64,000 nucleotides of DNA, taken from assembly GCA_013368375.1 (NCBI GenBank), contig JAACJP010000006.1, forward strand, positions 496,001-560,000. The letters are read 5' to 3'. The translations under genes and the position numbers were made by a program. This document shows, piece after piece, positions 1-13,168 of the stretch (positions are counted from its first letter, which is position 1; each line of letters starts with the position of its first letter). Under the pieces are notes generated by a model. That model saw nothing but the letters and a program-made list of their open reading frames with translations. It was not told the DNA's origin and ran no database searches. The DNA is from Tricholomella constricta (taxonomy: Eukaryota > Basidiomycota > Agaricomycetes > Agaricales > Lyophyllaceae).

Positions 1-9
1 ACTATTCAG

Positions 10-1095
10 GGGATCGTGTTGCAATCGAGGCCGGTGTACCGTGCTCGCAGCCAGCCTGCGATGCGTGCCGCACAGGGAGGTACAACGCATGCCCAGATGT
101 CGTCTTCTTCTCGACCCCGCCTTTCCACGGTATACAAGGCTGACCACTGTTTTATGCGCGACTCACATCCTGCATTCAGGAACGTTGACCAGATGGCATC
201 TGCATCCTGCGCAGTGGCTTCACCGTCTCCCCAATGAAGTTTCATTCGAGGAGGGCGCCCTATGTGAACCTCTGGCTGTCGCTTTGGCTGGTATCGAACG
301 CTCTGGACTACGTCTCGGGGACCCTCTTCTTGTCTGGTAGGCCATACAATGATCAAACCAGTCCTTTGCATGCTGAACTCGTTTCTTTCAGCGGTGCGGG
401 ACCCATCGGGCTGATTTCACTGTTGTCTGCAAGAGCTGCTGGCGCAGAACCCATCGTAATCACAGATTTGTTCCAAAGCCGACTTGACTTCGCGAAGAAA
501 CTCGTGCCTGGTGTGCGCACTGTCTTGATCCAACGCGGGTCGACGTCGAAGGAGCAGGCAGAGCAAATCAAGGCTGCTGCTGGAGTGCCTCTGAAAGTGG
601 CCCTCGAGTGCACTGGCGTTGAGAGCAGTGTCCACACTGCCGTGTATGTGAGTTGCCCTAGCTGATCGACGTATCGACAACCTTTGAACTTCTGCTTTTT
701 TTTACAGTCAATGAAGTTTGGCGGCAAGGTGTTCATAATCGGAGTCGGGAAGAACGAACAGGTGGTGAGGAGATACATTCCTGTCCACATCGATGCATCT
801 GGTTGAATTCTATCTGCTCAGTTCCCTTTTATGCATCTCAGTGCGAACGAGATCGACGTCAGCTTCCAATATCGCTACGCTAACCAGGTATGTTTCCCGG
901 GAATTGCGTGCTCATCAAATTGTTTTGAAACAAGTGGCTGCGTAGTATCCGAAGGCCATCCGCCTCGTTGCTGGCGGACTAATCGATATTAAACCTCTTG
1001 TCACTCACAGGTTCCCATTGGAGGATGCCATTTCTGCGTTCCACGTTGCTGCCGATCCTGCTCAAGGTGCTATCAAAGTCCAAATCCAAGATTGA
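10..1095 (+). CDS. Polyol dehydrogenase (L-arabinitol/xylitol dehydrogenase type), 3' part
   Basis: 3' part of a zinc medium-chain dehydrogenase of the sugar-alcohol group, which oxidises a polyol such as L-arabinitol, xylitol or sorbitol to a ketose with NAD+ in the cytosol. Exons 10-129, 180-336, 392-647, 708-764, 822-887 and 946-1095 join in frame with GT-AG introns; a TTCAG acceptor just before 10 shows that earlier exons lie outside the window. Visible are the structural-zinc loop [17 protein letters not shown] with four cysteines, the segment [15 protein letters not shown], the nucleotide-binding CGAGPIG, and the C-terminal [18 protein letters not shown] block typical of this group. The catalytic-zinc N-terminus is missing from view. 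I cannot tell the exact substrate from sequence; L-arabinitol 4-dehydrogenase is my first guess because of the [19 protein letters not shown] stretch. Confidence 0.85.
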
Positions 1096-1273
1096 ACGAT
1101 TATTGGAGCAATTACATTATATTTTTCATGCGGATGTCACTATTTAGGTGGTCGATACACGTTGTTTCGAATGAATTGGAAAGTAAAGGAAGTTCAAACA
1201 AGTACTGTGAATGAGTAAATCGTTCGTAGTATACGGAAAATAAAATTATGGCCGTCGAATCTTCATTCTGTCA

Positions 1274-4200
1274 TTACCACCGTGGGGTTGGACTTGATGG
1301 GCCGGGCCCACCATTGTCGGGTCGAGGTCGTCGAGGCCACCCGGAATCAACAGGCTTCTGAGGTGCATCGTTTGGACGACCACGACCGCGGCCTGTGCCG
1401 CGGCCACCACCTCGCCAACCTCGACCACCGCGATCGTCTCGCTCATAGATAGTCCCGGGGTGAGCGTCAGCGGGCCTATCCCATGAGAGGGGAGGGGGAC
1501 GTGGATGATTGTGTTGCGTGGGGGGATTGTGTGGTGGAGGGTAGATTCCACCATATCCGTGAGGAGAATTAGCCCACGATTGAGGTGGGGGTGGAGGGGG
1601 GCTATGGTAAGGGACGTGAGGCTGAAGGGGCATCATGGGAGGCGGTGGCGCATGTACTTGCGGTGGCGGTAATTGTGGTTGCGGTTGTGAGATCGGCAAG
1701 GGCATGGTGCCATTGGCGGTAAGAGTTTGAATCATCAATTGAATTTGTTCAGGGGTAAGACTTGCAACCTCTGATGCGATATTGGCAGGCAATGGAGAAG
1801 CTCCCGAAGAAGAAGGCGGAGGGTACGGCGGTGTGTGTGTATTTGGTACGGGGTGCTGAACGCTTTGCGAAACTGGAAGGAAAGTTGGGATGGGGGGTGG
1901 TGCAGCAGGAGGGGCAAGTTTTCCTTTGATAAGAACCCAGATTCCAACGAGGAGATTGGCCTTCCGAAGTTTGGGCAGATGCAGGTTGTCCAACAGTTCC
2001 ATGTAATCTGGCAAAGGATCACTCGAGAGCAGCGGAATGATGTACAGTTCGCGCCCTGGATGGTGATCCTTCGGACGATGACCCCACGGAAATACAAGCC
2101 CATGACGTCTGACATTTGAAAGTAAGTCTATCAAGAAAGAAAGACGGCAGTAAATGATGTACGCACCCCTTGGCGATCAAAAAGTCACTTAGAATTCGAA
2201 ATCCAGTGTCACTCGATTCAGAGGCGGGAGTAAACGCGACGGCGATAAGTTCCCTTGATGCGTTCATCCTCATTTGTAAAAGGAACTTGGATGAGTTCTC
2301 AACCGGCACGCGTCCGTCAATGCGCAGAAGCTCGGAGGGGAACAGGGTCTTCCAGAGCGCAGAATCATGCTCTAGCGGGCGTCCGCCTACCTGGCGGGCA
2401 GCAACAGGGGTTTCTTGGGGGATTGTCGAATCCAATGGCATGTTGATCTACAAAAGCTTTGGTGAGAATTTGTGGGGCGAGAGGGGAGTGAGACGACATA
2501 CCTTTCCTGTCCATACTTGGGGCAGGGCATCGAGAGCTGCTTGCTGCGCCTCGGGAGATGTTGCAGATGACTCCTTCTCCTCCAGAAACATGTCGAAGTC
2601 CTGATCGTCCGCTCCGGCACCTTCAATGTCCATGATGACATCCTTATCATCAATGGCAACCTGAGGTGGGGAGGCTGTCGCCGGCAGTTCTGGTGCAGGT
2701 GGCGGTGATGGAGGTGTAACGGGAGATGCTTTTTTCGGCGCATTCCACAGAGCATTGAGGTCGAAAGAGGTCGAGCGAGGTTGATCTGATTTCGGTGCGA
2801 ATGGTGAGATTCCAGTGGGTGATATAGGAGGCGGATTGTCGGAGGGCTGAACCGCCGGCAGGGATGCAAGGGATGTAGACCCCTCGGGAAGGACGGTTTC
2901 ACGATATGGAGGCGATGAAGATGTGGGTTTGGACGTTGCGCCCCCAGCGGTAGGAACTTCCGCGTCGATATTTATGAAATCTGCAAGGTTCAACTCGGGT
3001 TCCGACGGATCTGGGATGGGCTGCGCGGTTGTGGGAGTTATAGGGCTTGGCTCACTCGCATTTGTCGAAGGAGGTGATGAGGCGACAACCTCACCAGACA
3101 TCATGGCGTGAATAGGAATTGGCGGAGGTCCGCCCCAAGGCTGCTGAGAGACCACTGGGGACTCTGGTGGAACCGAAAGTGAGGCAGTACGCTGCCGCGC
3201 CTGAGCTCTCAGTCTTGCCATTCGCTCTCGTTCTCTCCTCTCTTCCTCCTCCTTGCGTGAGCGCTCTTCATCCTGCAAGGTCGTCACCTCTCCATGGACG
3301 TCCTCGATGTCCTCCAGCCCTTTATGGGTGATCTTAGCACGAGGAATTGCGGTCGGCGTCAGAATCGAATACTCCAAGGCTTCTTTCTCAGCAATCTTGA
3401 TGGACTGTTTCGTTTCCTCGTTGGCTAAATCAGTCGAGGACATGAGGGATATCTCTTTTGGAGTTATCTCAGCGGAAGCTATCCGTTGGTGGATGACGAC
3501 GCGGTCAAATTTGCTTAAATTAAATTGAAGCATGCGGAAACGATCCCTAATAATAAAATTGTTAGCATGGCGTAGGTGGGTAGATGGCAAAGGACACGCA
3601 CTTGTACTTCGACGCAGCGGATGGCAAACCCTGCTTGTCTGTTTCAGAATATATTTCGAATATGCATTTTTCAAGCTCATCAGCAAACTGTTTGGATTCT
3701 TCCACCAAGGCCGCTCTCTCATCTTCTGTCAAATCATCCAGCGACTTCTGGATTACTGAGGTCTGGCCTTCCTGCGATGGGTCCCGTACATGAGGATACC
3801 TGAGGAATATATCACGGAAAAGCTCCCCCAATTTGCCCAGACAGTATTTGCGGGTTGCGTCATCTTCAGGGGCCATTGCATCAGACTTTTTTCTCTTGGG
3901 AGGGGGTGTATGAGAAGCACGGCGGATCTTGCGCTTCAGAGAGCTCGGAGCTGGAGAATTAGAAACCTTGCGAATACGATGTCGGCGCGGCTTGGTGTCA
4001 TCGGACACTTCGGAGTCGGAGTCGGATGAATAGGAGAGACGACGTGTGTGGCGCTGCAAGAAATCCAAAAGTTAGAAAGGGTTGAATAAGACTGAGTACG
4101 ATTCGAAACACACCTTGACCTTCGCCTTCGGATCCTCTACGATGTACTCATCCTCGCTGCTGAGCTCTTCCTCCGATTCTGATGGGAGCTCTGCTGGGCT

Positions 4201-5213
4201 GTCTCGCTTGATCCGTTTCGTGGTGGGTTTCTTTGAAGCAGGCGCTGAAGCATCGCTATCCACTTCTAGCGCGTCAGGTCCTTCCCATGTCACTAAATCA
4301 CAAAAGAAAAAGAGTTAGTCCTGTGGAAGCGTGGAACACGAACAAAATGATGGCAAAGCAATGTGAATAAAATAAGATGCGTATAGTAAACGATTCAAAA
4401 ATAGTTCGCCGTCGTAGGTACTCTGTCGCTTATACAGGAGTAATCTGCCTCTCAGGGTTGCTCAACAAGTGGGCTACAACTTATGGGCACCCTTGTAGTT
4501 CGAGGTGACTGGGCAGTCTACTACACGTCTCCCAAACGAGAGACAGGAAGAAGACGAATGTCTCTACTGACAGACGAGGCAGACGACGACGACGATAAGG
4601 CGAATCGAAAGTTAAATAAACATGTTTTCTCCACGATTACAATTTGCGTGGAGGACACAGGGGCTATCGTGGTACGTTTGAAGGGAAGGCCCGATGTACT
4701 CACTAGTAGTTCGACGTCCAGACGTCGCAACACAGGAAGGACAAATATAGATATCTAAAACGAGATGAAAAACGATAAGACAAAAGGTGAAACAGGGCAG
4801 ATTGGCGACACGTACTGATATCTTCAGCATCCTCCTCCTTCAAATTTACACAACGGAAGTGGTACCTTGGTGAATAAAGGTGAGGAGGCGGCGTAGAAAG
4901 AGCTTCGGTATGAGACCCACCAGATTTTACATTCCCCACACCGCACCATCGGTGTCCCATCATCACCTGTCTTGCATGTGCAATAGACGGGCGCAGAGGG
5001 CATCGACCTCTTTTTCCCTGAAGGCGTCTTGGACGGTGTCTTGACGCTCTTGCCCTTAACATTTTCCTTCTCTGGTTGATCCGATTCCGAATGAACAGAT
5101 TTCGAGGCCTTGCGAGCGCTACTCTTCGGTTTCTGCCCGGTGTTAGCTGCTGCTGCGGGCGCTGCTTTGGATGTGGAGGCTGCTGCTGCCCTGGTTCTTG
5201 AACGGGTGCTCAT
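1274..5213 (-). CDS. BYE1: Bye1-type transcription regulator: PHD, TFIIS central and SPOC domains
   Basis: Eight exons (5213-4921, 4865-4816, 4754-4704, 4292-4114, 4053-3602, 3546-2502, 2447-2167, 2108-1274) give 1,061 residues. Residues about 75-125 are a PHD finger (CTCKTGDDGTPMVRCGEC, then WYHFRC and ICPSC). About 245-400 is a TFIIS central domain (QFNLSKFDRVVIHQRI, EISLMSSTDLANEETK). A SPOC domain starts near 683 (VWTGKINMP) and ends with KGRHGLVFPWG. The tail is proline-rich with an RGG box. In yeast Bye1 this domain set binds H3K4me3 and RNA polymerase II, so a nuclear role in elongation is inferred. Acceptors were chosen by reading frame; the last one (ATGTCAG before 2108) is needed to keep the SPOC domain open, while the nearer TTGATAG would not. 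The start ATG is the first in the frame and precedes a basic, serine-rich segment. Confidence 0.85.
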
Positions 5214-5486
5214 TGCAGAAAAAATCCGTTGCCTATCTGTGCGTTGCGGCCAAGGGTTGTTGCACTTGGAAGAAAATGGGTTTCACACTCCGCCCGGTGG
5301 CTGAGTCATGTCACATGCATGCTGCGCCATTTGAAGACAACATGTCAAAACAACGCCTGCTCCGTTCCACCAACGTCACCTGCACCACCTCATCGATGAA
5401 CAAACACGATTATATTAGGCGCTCCAGGTGAAGACTCAGGTCTACATTTATTATTGAGCTGGTTAATTCTCACAGAATCCATCGTG

Positions 5487-6560
5487 TCAAACCACTCGAC
5501 AGTATTCTACGCCGCTCAGTAGGCGCGCTATCTTCGAGAGCATCATGGGTTTAGATGGATTTATACACGCGCATAACGTCACCCAAATACAGCTGGAGCG
5601 AAGGACGACCTGTGATAACCTTACCTCTGTCAGCGCCCAACCACTCTTCGCGGCCCATCTTTCTTCTTGCAACACACACGTCCGCAAATCTTCGAATTAT
5701 TCTGAGAGCTGATCCGAATATCTCCAACGGTCCGTCATGTAATACCTTCTTGATAATGTCTATTTGCTCATTGCAACGCGTGTTCCAATCAGGATTTTTC
5801 TTCCCCAAGTTCTTTGTCAATATGACGTTCTCTTTCTCAGGCAATGCTTACTCCAACACGGACGGGCGGGGATCTGCGCTTCCAATGTCATCACACTCAT
5901 CTTTTCACCCGAGTATATCCGGGACCCTCGCCTGTTTTCGAGTCACAGGCTGTCACTTCCGGAGACTTCACGACTCACCTGCCAACTCCACCGTATGTCC
6001 ATCAGACCGTTCACCTCCGTCCGACGCATCCATGCCTCGCAATCAAATAGTACGGATCGACATCTCGCCGACTCTCGGAGTCGGTCCGTTGAATATGTCC
6101 GCGACACGTGGTACCGTCTAACATCCTTGGTCTTGGGCTTGAAATTTGGTTCCCTTGTCTGTCGAGCTTGGGTCTCCAAGGAACGCCTCTTGAACGGAAA
6201 CGGCCAAAACGCGTCGAGGCCGATAGTACAGCCTCCACGTGATCGTCCCCTGTGTAGGTCATAATGCCAGATGAGAGAGGGAGCTTCCAAAGGAAAGTCT
6301 ATATATTTACCGATGCATTGGATTTCTCTTGCCGGCTCCCCATCATCTTCTTCGGCCACATGAGGCAGCTCTCGACAGATGGGGAAAAACCCGCTGCGAC
6401 CAACTGAGCGAGTGCCACAGGCGCACCGCCATTATCCATGGCGTATACACACCTCTGCTGAATAAGGCGATTTTGATGCATCGGGTAAGAATTAGAGCAC
6501 CAAGATGACCTCGAGGAGACGTCACTTCTTACGAGGACCATTCTGGACCATTACAGCCTC
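5487..6560 (-). other. Unresolved locus, intron-rich or decayed gene
   Basis: I see short open stretches on the minus strand but cannot assemble one gene. A first piece (about 6560-6314) ends at a good donor before GTAAATAT. After a plausible 59 bp intron (acceptor CCTACACAG) a second piece, about 6254-6014, reads on to VDPYYLIARHGCVGRR and meets a stop. A third open stretch at 5844-5551 begins LPEKENVILTKNLGKKN and has no start codon. Nothing matches a family I know, and the three pieces do not share an obvious splice solution. It could be a real intron-rich gene upstream of the Bye1-type gene, or a relic. Plus-strand open frames over the same bases look like shadows. Confidence 0.3.
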
Positions 6561-7480
6561 CCATGGCCTGCTGATACGCAATTAATACTTTGCTTGTCAA
6601 CGCGGAACTTAAATGCTCAGTAATCTGATGACATGATGTAAGTTACTGCGTCATGTCCGCTTCATATGTTTAAAATACAAAAGTTCTTGGAGCTGGCGGT
6701 CGCTGTAAGGGGTACGGTGGATTGCGAGGCGTAGGAAGTGCTGAAAGTGTAGCGGGCGCCTGTAGAGGTTATCAGAGCAACGCTATCAGAAAAGATTAAG
6801 CTGCGAAGAGAAGCGGTTGTTGTGTGACGGCATAATATAATTTATTTTTCGTTTTCCGACATATCAACCAAAGACGGAAACAGTTGCCAGACTGAGAGTC
6901 AGGGTCCTTGAGGTACACCCGATCGTAGGGCTCCTCACCGTTCCTCCCAAAGAGAAGCAAACCAGTCACCTGAGCTTGGTGGCGGTCGCTTCCCCTTGTC
7001 CTTCAGGCGTGTCAAATCGACTTGTCGGGTCGCCTCTCAGACGCTCGCAGCCGGCCAAGAGCTCCCACCGACTATCCTATTCAGCGCCTCGAGGTCGGCC
7101 CTCCAAGCTGGCCGCCAGTCTCACCACGAGACTCTTCTCTCATCAGACGATATACGGCGCGGATCGCATTTTACGACGAGGAGACGTCAGAGCAATTGAC
7201 TGGAGTTGTGCGTGATTATTGCCGAGGTCAGTCTTCTACCTTTCCGAATTTTGCCTTGTGATGGGTCATGACGGCTGTGGTCGAATCGCTTCTTTGGCTA
7301 GCTGCAGCCACGAGCCAACGATTCCAATCATGATCTGAATGCTCAACAGTTTATCTCTAGATACTGAATACACGAATACCACGGCGCCCACACCAACGAG
7401 AGTGCTCTTTGGAATATACCCTGTCCCGACCTTGGTTCTTTACTGTCCGGTTGCCCTCGCATCCGAGTCACTGATTACTC
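6561..7480. other. Gene-free stretch upstream of the CH-kinase gene
   Basis: About 920 bases without a gene I can support. It probably holds the promoter and 5' leader of the kinase gene at 7481. Overlapping plus-strand frames at 6976-7261 have no coding character I trust and do not splice to the kinase in an obvious way. Confidence 0.5.
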
Positions 7481-10400
7481 ATGGCAGCAGCAGTGCTCCA
7501 GAGCAAAAAAGTTCCTGTTTCCAGTCCTTTTCATATCACTTCACATCAATTCATAAATGCAAAATCCCCACATCCATCTTCCTCTCGTTCACAACAGCCA
7601 TCAGAACTCTCCGACGTTTCCACTTCTACCTCTACACGGGCGTCACAACCCTCTACCAGGGCATTTGGTCGAATCCGTTCCTCCCTCGAGCAGAGTATCC
7701 GCACCGCGACTCGGTCTAAGAAAGCTCCCGCCCCGCCCGCAGATGAGTTCGCTACCATTACCCCCAGGACTAACAAGGGTAAGGAGAAGGAGGCAGCCGG
7801 TGAGCCCCCACGAAAGGAGAAGGAACGATCTGGAATGCTGCGAAGGCTTGAATCGAAAGTCACATTCCGGCGGGCTGGTCGCGATACTCCATCCCCGTCG
7901 CCGCCAATGCCTGTCGAGAAGGATCCAGTAGAGAAGGTACGGGCCGCGGGCTTCACGAGTTTTGTTACGCCTTCGATGCGCCAGGGGTCCATGTCATCGC
8001 CCTCGCTACACCTTTCGTCCCAGGCCTTGCCGTCGCCAAAATCACGATCTGCCATCCCTGCTTCCTCCTCGTCAAATAGCGAGGCGCTCGCAACGCCAAC
8101 TCGTGAACGCACGCGGCGACAGAGTTTGCAAACCGCCAGGCGAGAGATCAGTTCTCCCACTCCCTTGGGAGCGCGACGTGAACCTCATGGAACTGGACAG
8201 ATCAGTCCTGGCGCCAATCACACTCCCGTATCACGTCACAGATCGACTAAATCTGTACCTCTTGCTTTAACGTCATTACCGTCCACGCCTTGGAGTCCCA
8301 ATGGTCGGAGTGACGGTAGCGGTAGCCAGTCACCGGAGACACCAACGCCCACGAGACGAGCACACGACCTACCCAGTCCGCCAGGAACTCCAACTCCTAT
8401 GTCCCACTCTGGCAGTCATCTTGGCCGTTTATCCTCGCGAAAGGGCGCCGCAAGCTCAAGCCATCTTCCTCTTCACACTCCGCCTGCTAGTCCAATCGCT
8501 CCCCGTGCCTCGAGCCCCATTCGTGCTCGTCCCACTCGTATAGTCACTCCTCGAGGCTTATCTTCCACCTCTGCATCTCACTTGCCCCTCACACCCTCAA
8601 GTCCCTCTCCCACCCCTCGGCGACCCTCAGTCGATGGTCCGCGTCGGCCATCTGTTGATCTGTCAAGGAGAGTATCGGGAGAAGCAGCAAGGCGACCCTC
8701 AGTAGACTCACCCCGGCGCCCATCCTTAGATACTTCGCGCCCGTCCCATGGCTCCCCCGTTAGAGGAGAATCCCCCGCACCGCGCCCTAGACCTGTCACT
8801 CCAGGCCAGCGCTCATACGTGCAGAACCGCCATTTCAACATCTCGACAACGTCATTGTCTGGACCCCCAAATGCAGAGTACCGCGAGCTCATCCGGACTG
8901 CCAGTTCAATGCTGTGTAAAGAGATCATCAAGATTCCGCCACACATGACCAGGAGCGAGTCTGGTGTGAAGGACTGGGAGGAGGTGGAGGTTCGGGTTCG
9001 TGCACTCTCTCGGGCGGAGCGGGTATGGGGAAAGAGTGGCGGTATCGCGGGGGGGAGTTCGAGCAATCTGACATCGCCAGGCGGAAGTGGGATGAGTATC
9101 AGTGCGGAGGAGAGAGAAAGACGTCTCTTCGGTGACTCCTTGAGGGACGGTTTTGTTCTCTGCCAGTGAGTGGTAGATCTATCTATTTCTGTGCATACCT
9201 CGCGTTGCCTTCAATTACTGACTTGCTAATTTCTCTTCAGGCTCATGAACAAACTCCGGGCGGCTTCCATTGTCAAGCCTGACAATCGGGATGACGGCGT
9301 CGTGCGAATGTCCAATATCACGAAGTTCCTTGCAGCGTGTTCCTCCTATGGGCTCTCCGACGACGATCTGTTCCTGCGCGATGATCTCCTTGAAGCTACC
9401 GGCGAGTCCTTGGCACGCGTCGCCCGTACAATCATTGCACTCGTCAAATTCGTCGAAACCCCTGTGATTGAAAGATCAAGATACCTCTCCGGTCAAGCCA
9501 AGAAGCCCGCTCCCATCCCTATCCCCGGGCCTTATCAACAGACAGGAACATCCTCCCGCGCATCTGCATCGACTCCCAACTTGTTCCAACCGTCCACGTC
9601 GCCTACCCCGACTTCGCCCATCAGGAAGCGGTATAGCCCTCCAAGTGGTCTTCCTCCGGTGCGCTCCGATAGCCCGGATCTGACGGTGAGAGGGGCTACC
9701 CCTGCACACCTTGACGAGGATTCGAACACGGTCAGCGTCCCCAGAACAAGGAATCAGCATGTACCTCGAATCATGACTCCGCCCCCGAGGTCCCCCCTCC
9801 GTATGCGTTCTAAACGCAACGAGGATAGTGACTTGACGATGTGGGCAAAGGTTGCCGCGTCGCCGCTCCGATCCCCGGGCGCTGACTCGGCACATGCATC
9901 CATGTGGGACGATGTTCGACAATCTATAGCATCGTCAGCCATGACAGAGACCACAGTCACGACAGATGTCTCAAGTATCCTGGACTTCAGGCGCTCTAGC
10001 GGAAACAAATATGGGACGATACGGACTATGACGACCGACGTAACGTCAGAGGCGCCATCCATAACCCGCACAGAAGGGAGCGCCATTGCAGACGAGCTAG
10101 CGCGCAAGAAGAGCACTGACAGCGGGATGAGGCACCACCGGGACCGCAAATTGAGTGAGGCGCCTCTTGTGGACCTGTCGAGGGTGGTCGAAGAAGGGGA
10201 CGAGAGTGCGTCAAGTTCGAGTAAGGACAGGGGGAAGCTTATAGCTGCGGAACCTAAGGCCGTGACCAAACCTGAAAAGGCACCCGCTCTTCACCTTCGC
10301 AAGGGCAAGTGGCCCGATGATTTCATAGATGCTTTCCAGGCTCACAGCCCAACCCGCATTATCACCCCCAAATCACCGAATCCTGATCCAGAAGACAGTC

Positions 10401-13168
10401 CGAAAAGCTCGACCCCGATCTCCATTACACCACCACGGAAGCTTGCTGTTGTGGGCGCGACGCGACGCAATGAAAGTCACGAAGCATTACCTCAGTTCCC
10501 CAGACGGCCGACCCACCGCGCCCGGCAGAGCGTCGACGCCCCGATCCTTATGCCCAGGGAGTCCGCGTTCGGTCGCGACGGCAGCCCTGATGGCCTTTCA
10601 ACCAGTCCGGGCGGCAGAGTGATGCTCCGGCGACACAGCACCAAGCCTGGAGGGCCCCAGAGGAATGCTGTCTACCTTTCACCGCGGAGTGAAGAGTCCT
10701 ATGATTCTGATATTGACGCTCCTGTGCCATTCCCTCGAACCGTGTCGGCTGAACATAGTGGTTCCCCGTCGCCGATCAATGGCCCTTTGACCTCGGACGA
10801 GAGGCCACGCATTCTTCGGGGGCGTTTCCAGAGCGACGTCAATGACCTGAGCGCCCGACGGCGTGCTCGTCCCAATTCCCATGACGAGCTTGGAGCCATG
10901 CCCGCGCGATCTAGGTTTGAGAGTATGGTGAATCTGGGTGCAGGATCTGCCAATGCGAGCGCGAGCGACCTCCTGTCGCGGGATTCTTTGGATGGCAGTG
11001 CGGTTCGCAAGACTCTCATATTGCGAGAAGACGGGAAGCCTCCCACGCACTTCGTGAGTTCGCATGGTCCTTTTTCATGTTACCATGTACTGATGAAGGA
11101 TCGCTTTACCTTAGCAATTGGGTAACTGCATTGGCCGAGGCCAGTTTGGCTCCGTGTACAGGGCACTTAACCTGAACACTGGTCAGATGGTGGCCGTGAA
11201 GCGCATTCGGCTTGAGGGCTTGAAGGAAGACGAAGTTACAACCTTGATGAGGGAGGTTGATCTGGTCAAGAGCCTATCTCACCCCAGTATCGTCAAATAT
11301 GAGGGTATGGCCAGAGATGCTGACACTCTTAGCATCGTCCTCGAGTGAGCTTTGCTGTGCCCCTCATCTGATCCTGTCACTCATCAAACTGCGTTTCAGG
11401 TATGCCGAAAATGGATCTCTCGGCCAGACCCTTAAGGCTTTCGGGAAGTTAAATGAACGTCTTGTCGCAAGCTATGTCGTCAAGATCCTTGAGGGTTTAC
11501 ATTACTTGCACCAATCTGATGTCGTCCATTGCGACCTCAAAGCAGCCAACATCCTTACTACCAAGAACGGGAATGTGAAGCTCTCCGATTTCGGCGTGTC
11601 TCTCAATCTTCGTGCAATGGAGCGTGAAATCAAAGACGTGGCGGGAACCCCTAACTGGATGGCCCCTGAAGTTATCGAACTGAAAGGCGCCTCGACCAAG
11701 TCGGACATCTGGTCATTGGCATGTACAGTCATCGAGCTACTGACAGGTCGGCCCCCCTATGCTGAGATTGCGAATAGCATGTCGGGTAAGTCACCTTCCA
11801 ATTCAAGTCAAGGAATGCAGGAGTTTGAATTTCTTGGGGATGTTCTAGTCATGTTTCGTATCGTTGAAGACGAGAGGCCGCCCCTTCCAGAATCGTGTTC
11901 CCCATTCTTGCAGGACTTCCTGACGCAATGCTTCAACAAAGACCCCAAGAAGCGGCCAGGCGCGGAACTGCTTTGCGAGCACCCGTGGCTGAAGCAGAAC
12001 TGGGGTATCCACAAGGTATGCATTCCGCATATAATCCTCTCCATTGTATTGACCTCTGGGACCTATTCAGGAGCTACGCCCACAGGACAGCATTCCTTTT
12101 CTGCGACGCGTCAGTGCTGATCTACAGAAGTCGGAGTTCGTGCGATATCTCTCTCAAATTGACATGCCCGAGTCCCCGACCGCTGAAACCTTTGCGCGGG
12201 GGGAAGACAAAAGTAAGGCATCGTCGCCGGGACATCGGACATCAGAGGTTTCCATTCGACCTCTGGCCGACAACGACATTTCTCCGCGAGAACATTCGTT
12301 CGTAAAAACAACGTTCAGCAAACGTATGTAGTTTTGTGAATTTGCCATATCCCCTTTTGACTGACGATGAATACCAGCCATGATATGCCGAGTGTGTCTC
12401 CATAACGTGAAGAAGAGCGCTGTGCTTTGTGCACAATGCAGCCTTATCGCACATTCCAAGTGCGCAGTAAATGCGCCTCCGACCTGCGACCTCCGCGCCC
12501 AACTTCTATTGTATGCTAAATATGCGGAGAAAGGAAACCCCGCCAGTATATATTCCAACCCTGCTGAAGGTCTCCGCGAGTCCGCTCCAGGTCCCGCCTC
12601 CGATGTTGCTTTCGTTGCTCATTCTCCTCGAACCAGCATTGATATCACAACTCCGTCCCCCCAGGCACCTATACCCCCACATCCCGTTCCTCCTACCGCC
12701 TACAAATTCATGGGAGCCTTCAAACGATCTCGTTCCAATCTGTCACCAGAGCCCAACCCACCCGTTGCTGCTTCGTCATCCACGACCAAAGCCAGAGAAG
12801 AGAAGGTCATTCGTAAAAAAGCGCAGGTTACGGCCAAGCCCGGCAAAGATCGCCCTCAATCGCTCACAAGCAACAGCACAGATCTGAACAGCGTGCGGAG
12901 CGCGGCAACTGCTGCTGAGAGTTTCTCTAGCCGTCATGACGGGAGGTCCATGGTCAGCTCGAATGGAACTGATGTTGGGACCCGCAAGTCTGCTGGCGGT
13001 TTCTCAGAACATTCCGACGCGATCAGGTCATCGAGGGTGACCGCCAGGTCAGAAACGACTACAGATCACGATGTAACCAGCAACGGCGACCATGTTCCAG
13101 GGTCATTGCCCATGGAAGCTCGTCGACAGAAGAAACGTGAAAAATCCCCAGGCTGCACTTTGCAATGA
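7481..13168 (+). CDS. STE11/Cdc15-class protein kinase with N-terminal CH and C-terminal C1-like domain
   Basis: Seven exons (7481-9165, 9241-11053, 11115-11344, 11400-11785, 11849-12015, 12071-12323, 12378-13168) encode 1,774 residues. Residues 1-490 are Ser/Pro/Arg-rich, with RRPSVD repeats near 380-425. About 495-600 looks like a calponin-homology domain (SLRDGFVLCQLMNKL, then MSNITKFLAACSSYG). A second disordered region runs to 1165. The kinase (about 1168-1430) has GRGQFGSVY, VAVKRI, HCDLKAANIL, DFGVS and GTPNWMAPEV, all catalytic residues present. About 1511-1560 is a cysteine/histidine domain (CRVCLHNVKKSAVLCAQC, HSKC) of C1 type. The kinase core resembles Cdc7/SepH of the septation initiation network, so a role in cytokinesis is inferred. 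The start ATG has a favourable context (CTCATGG). All splice sites are GT-AG. Confidence 0.88.

Noticed and set aside
5555..6121. 188-codon plus-strand frame
   Set aside because: No domain, overlaps the minus-strand pieces, and composition looks like antisense.
7546..8160. 204-codon minus-strand frame
   Set aside because: Shadow of the Ser/Pro/Arg-rich first exon of the kinase gene.
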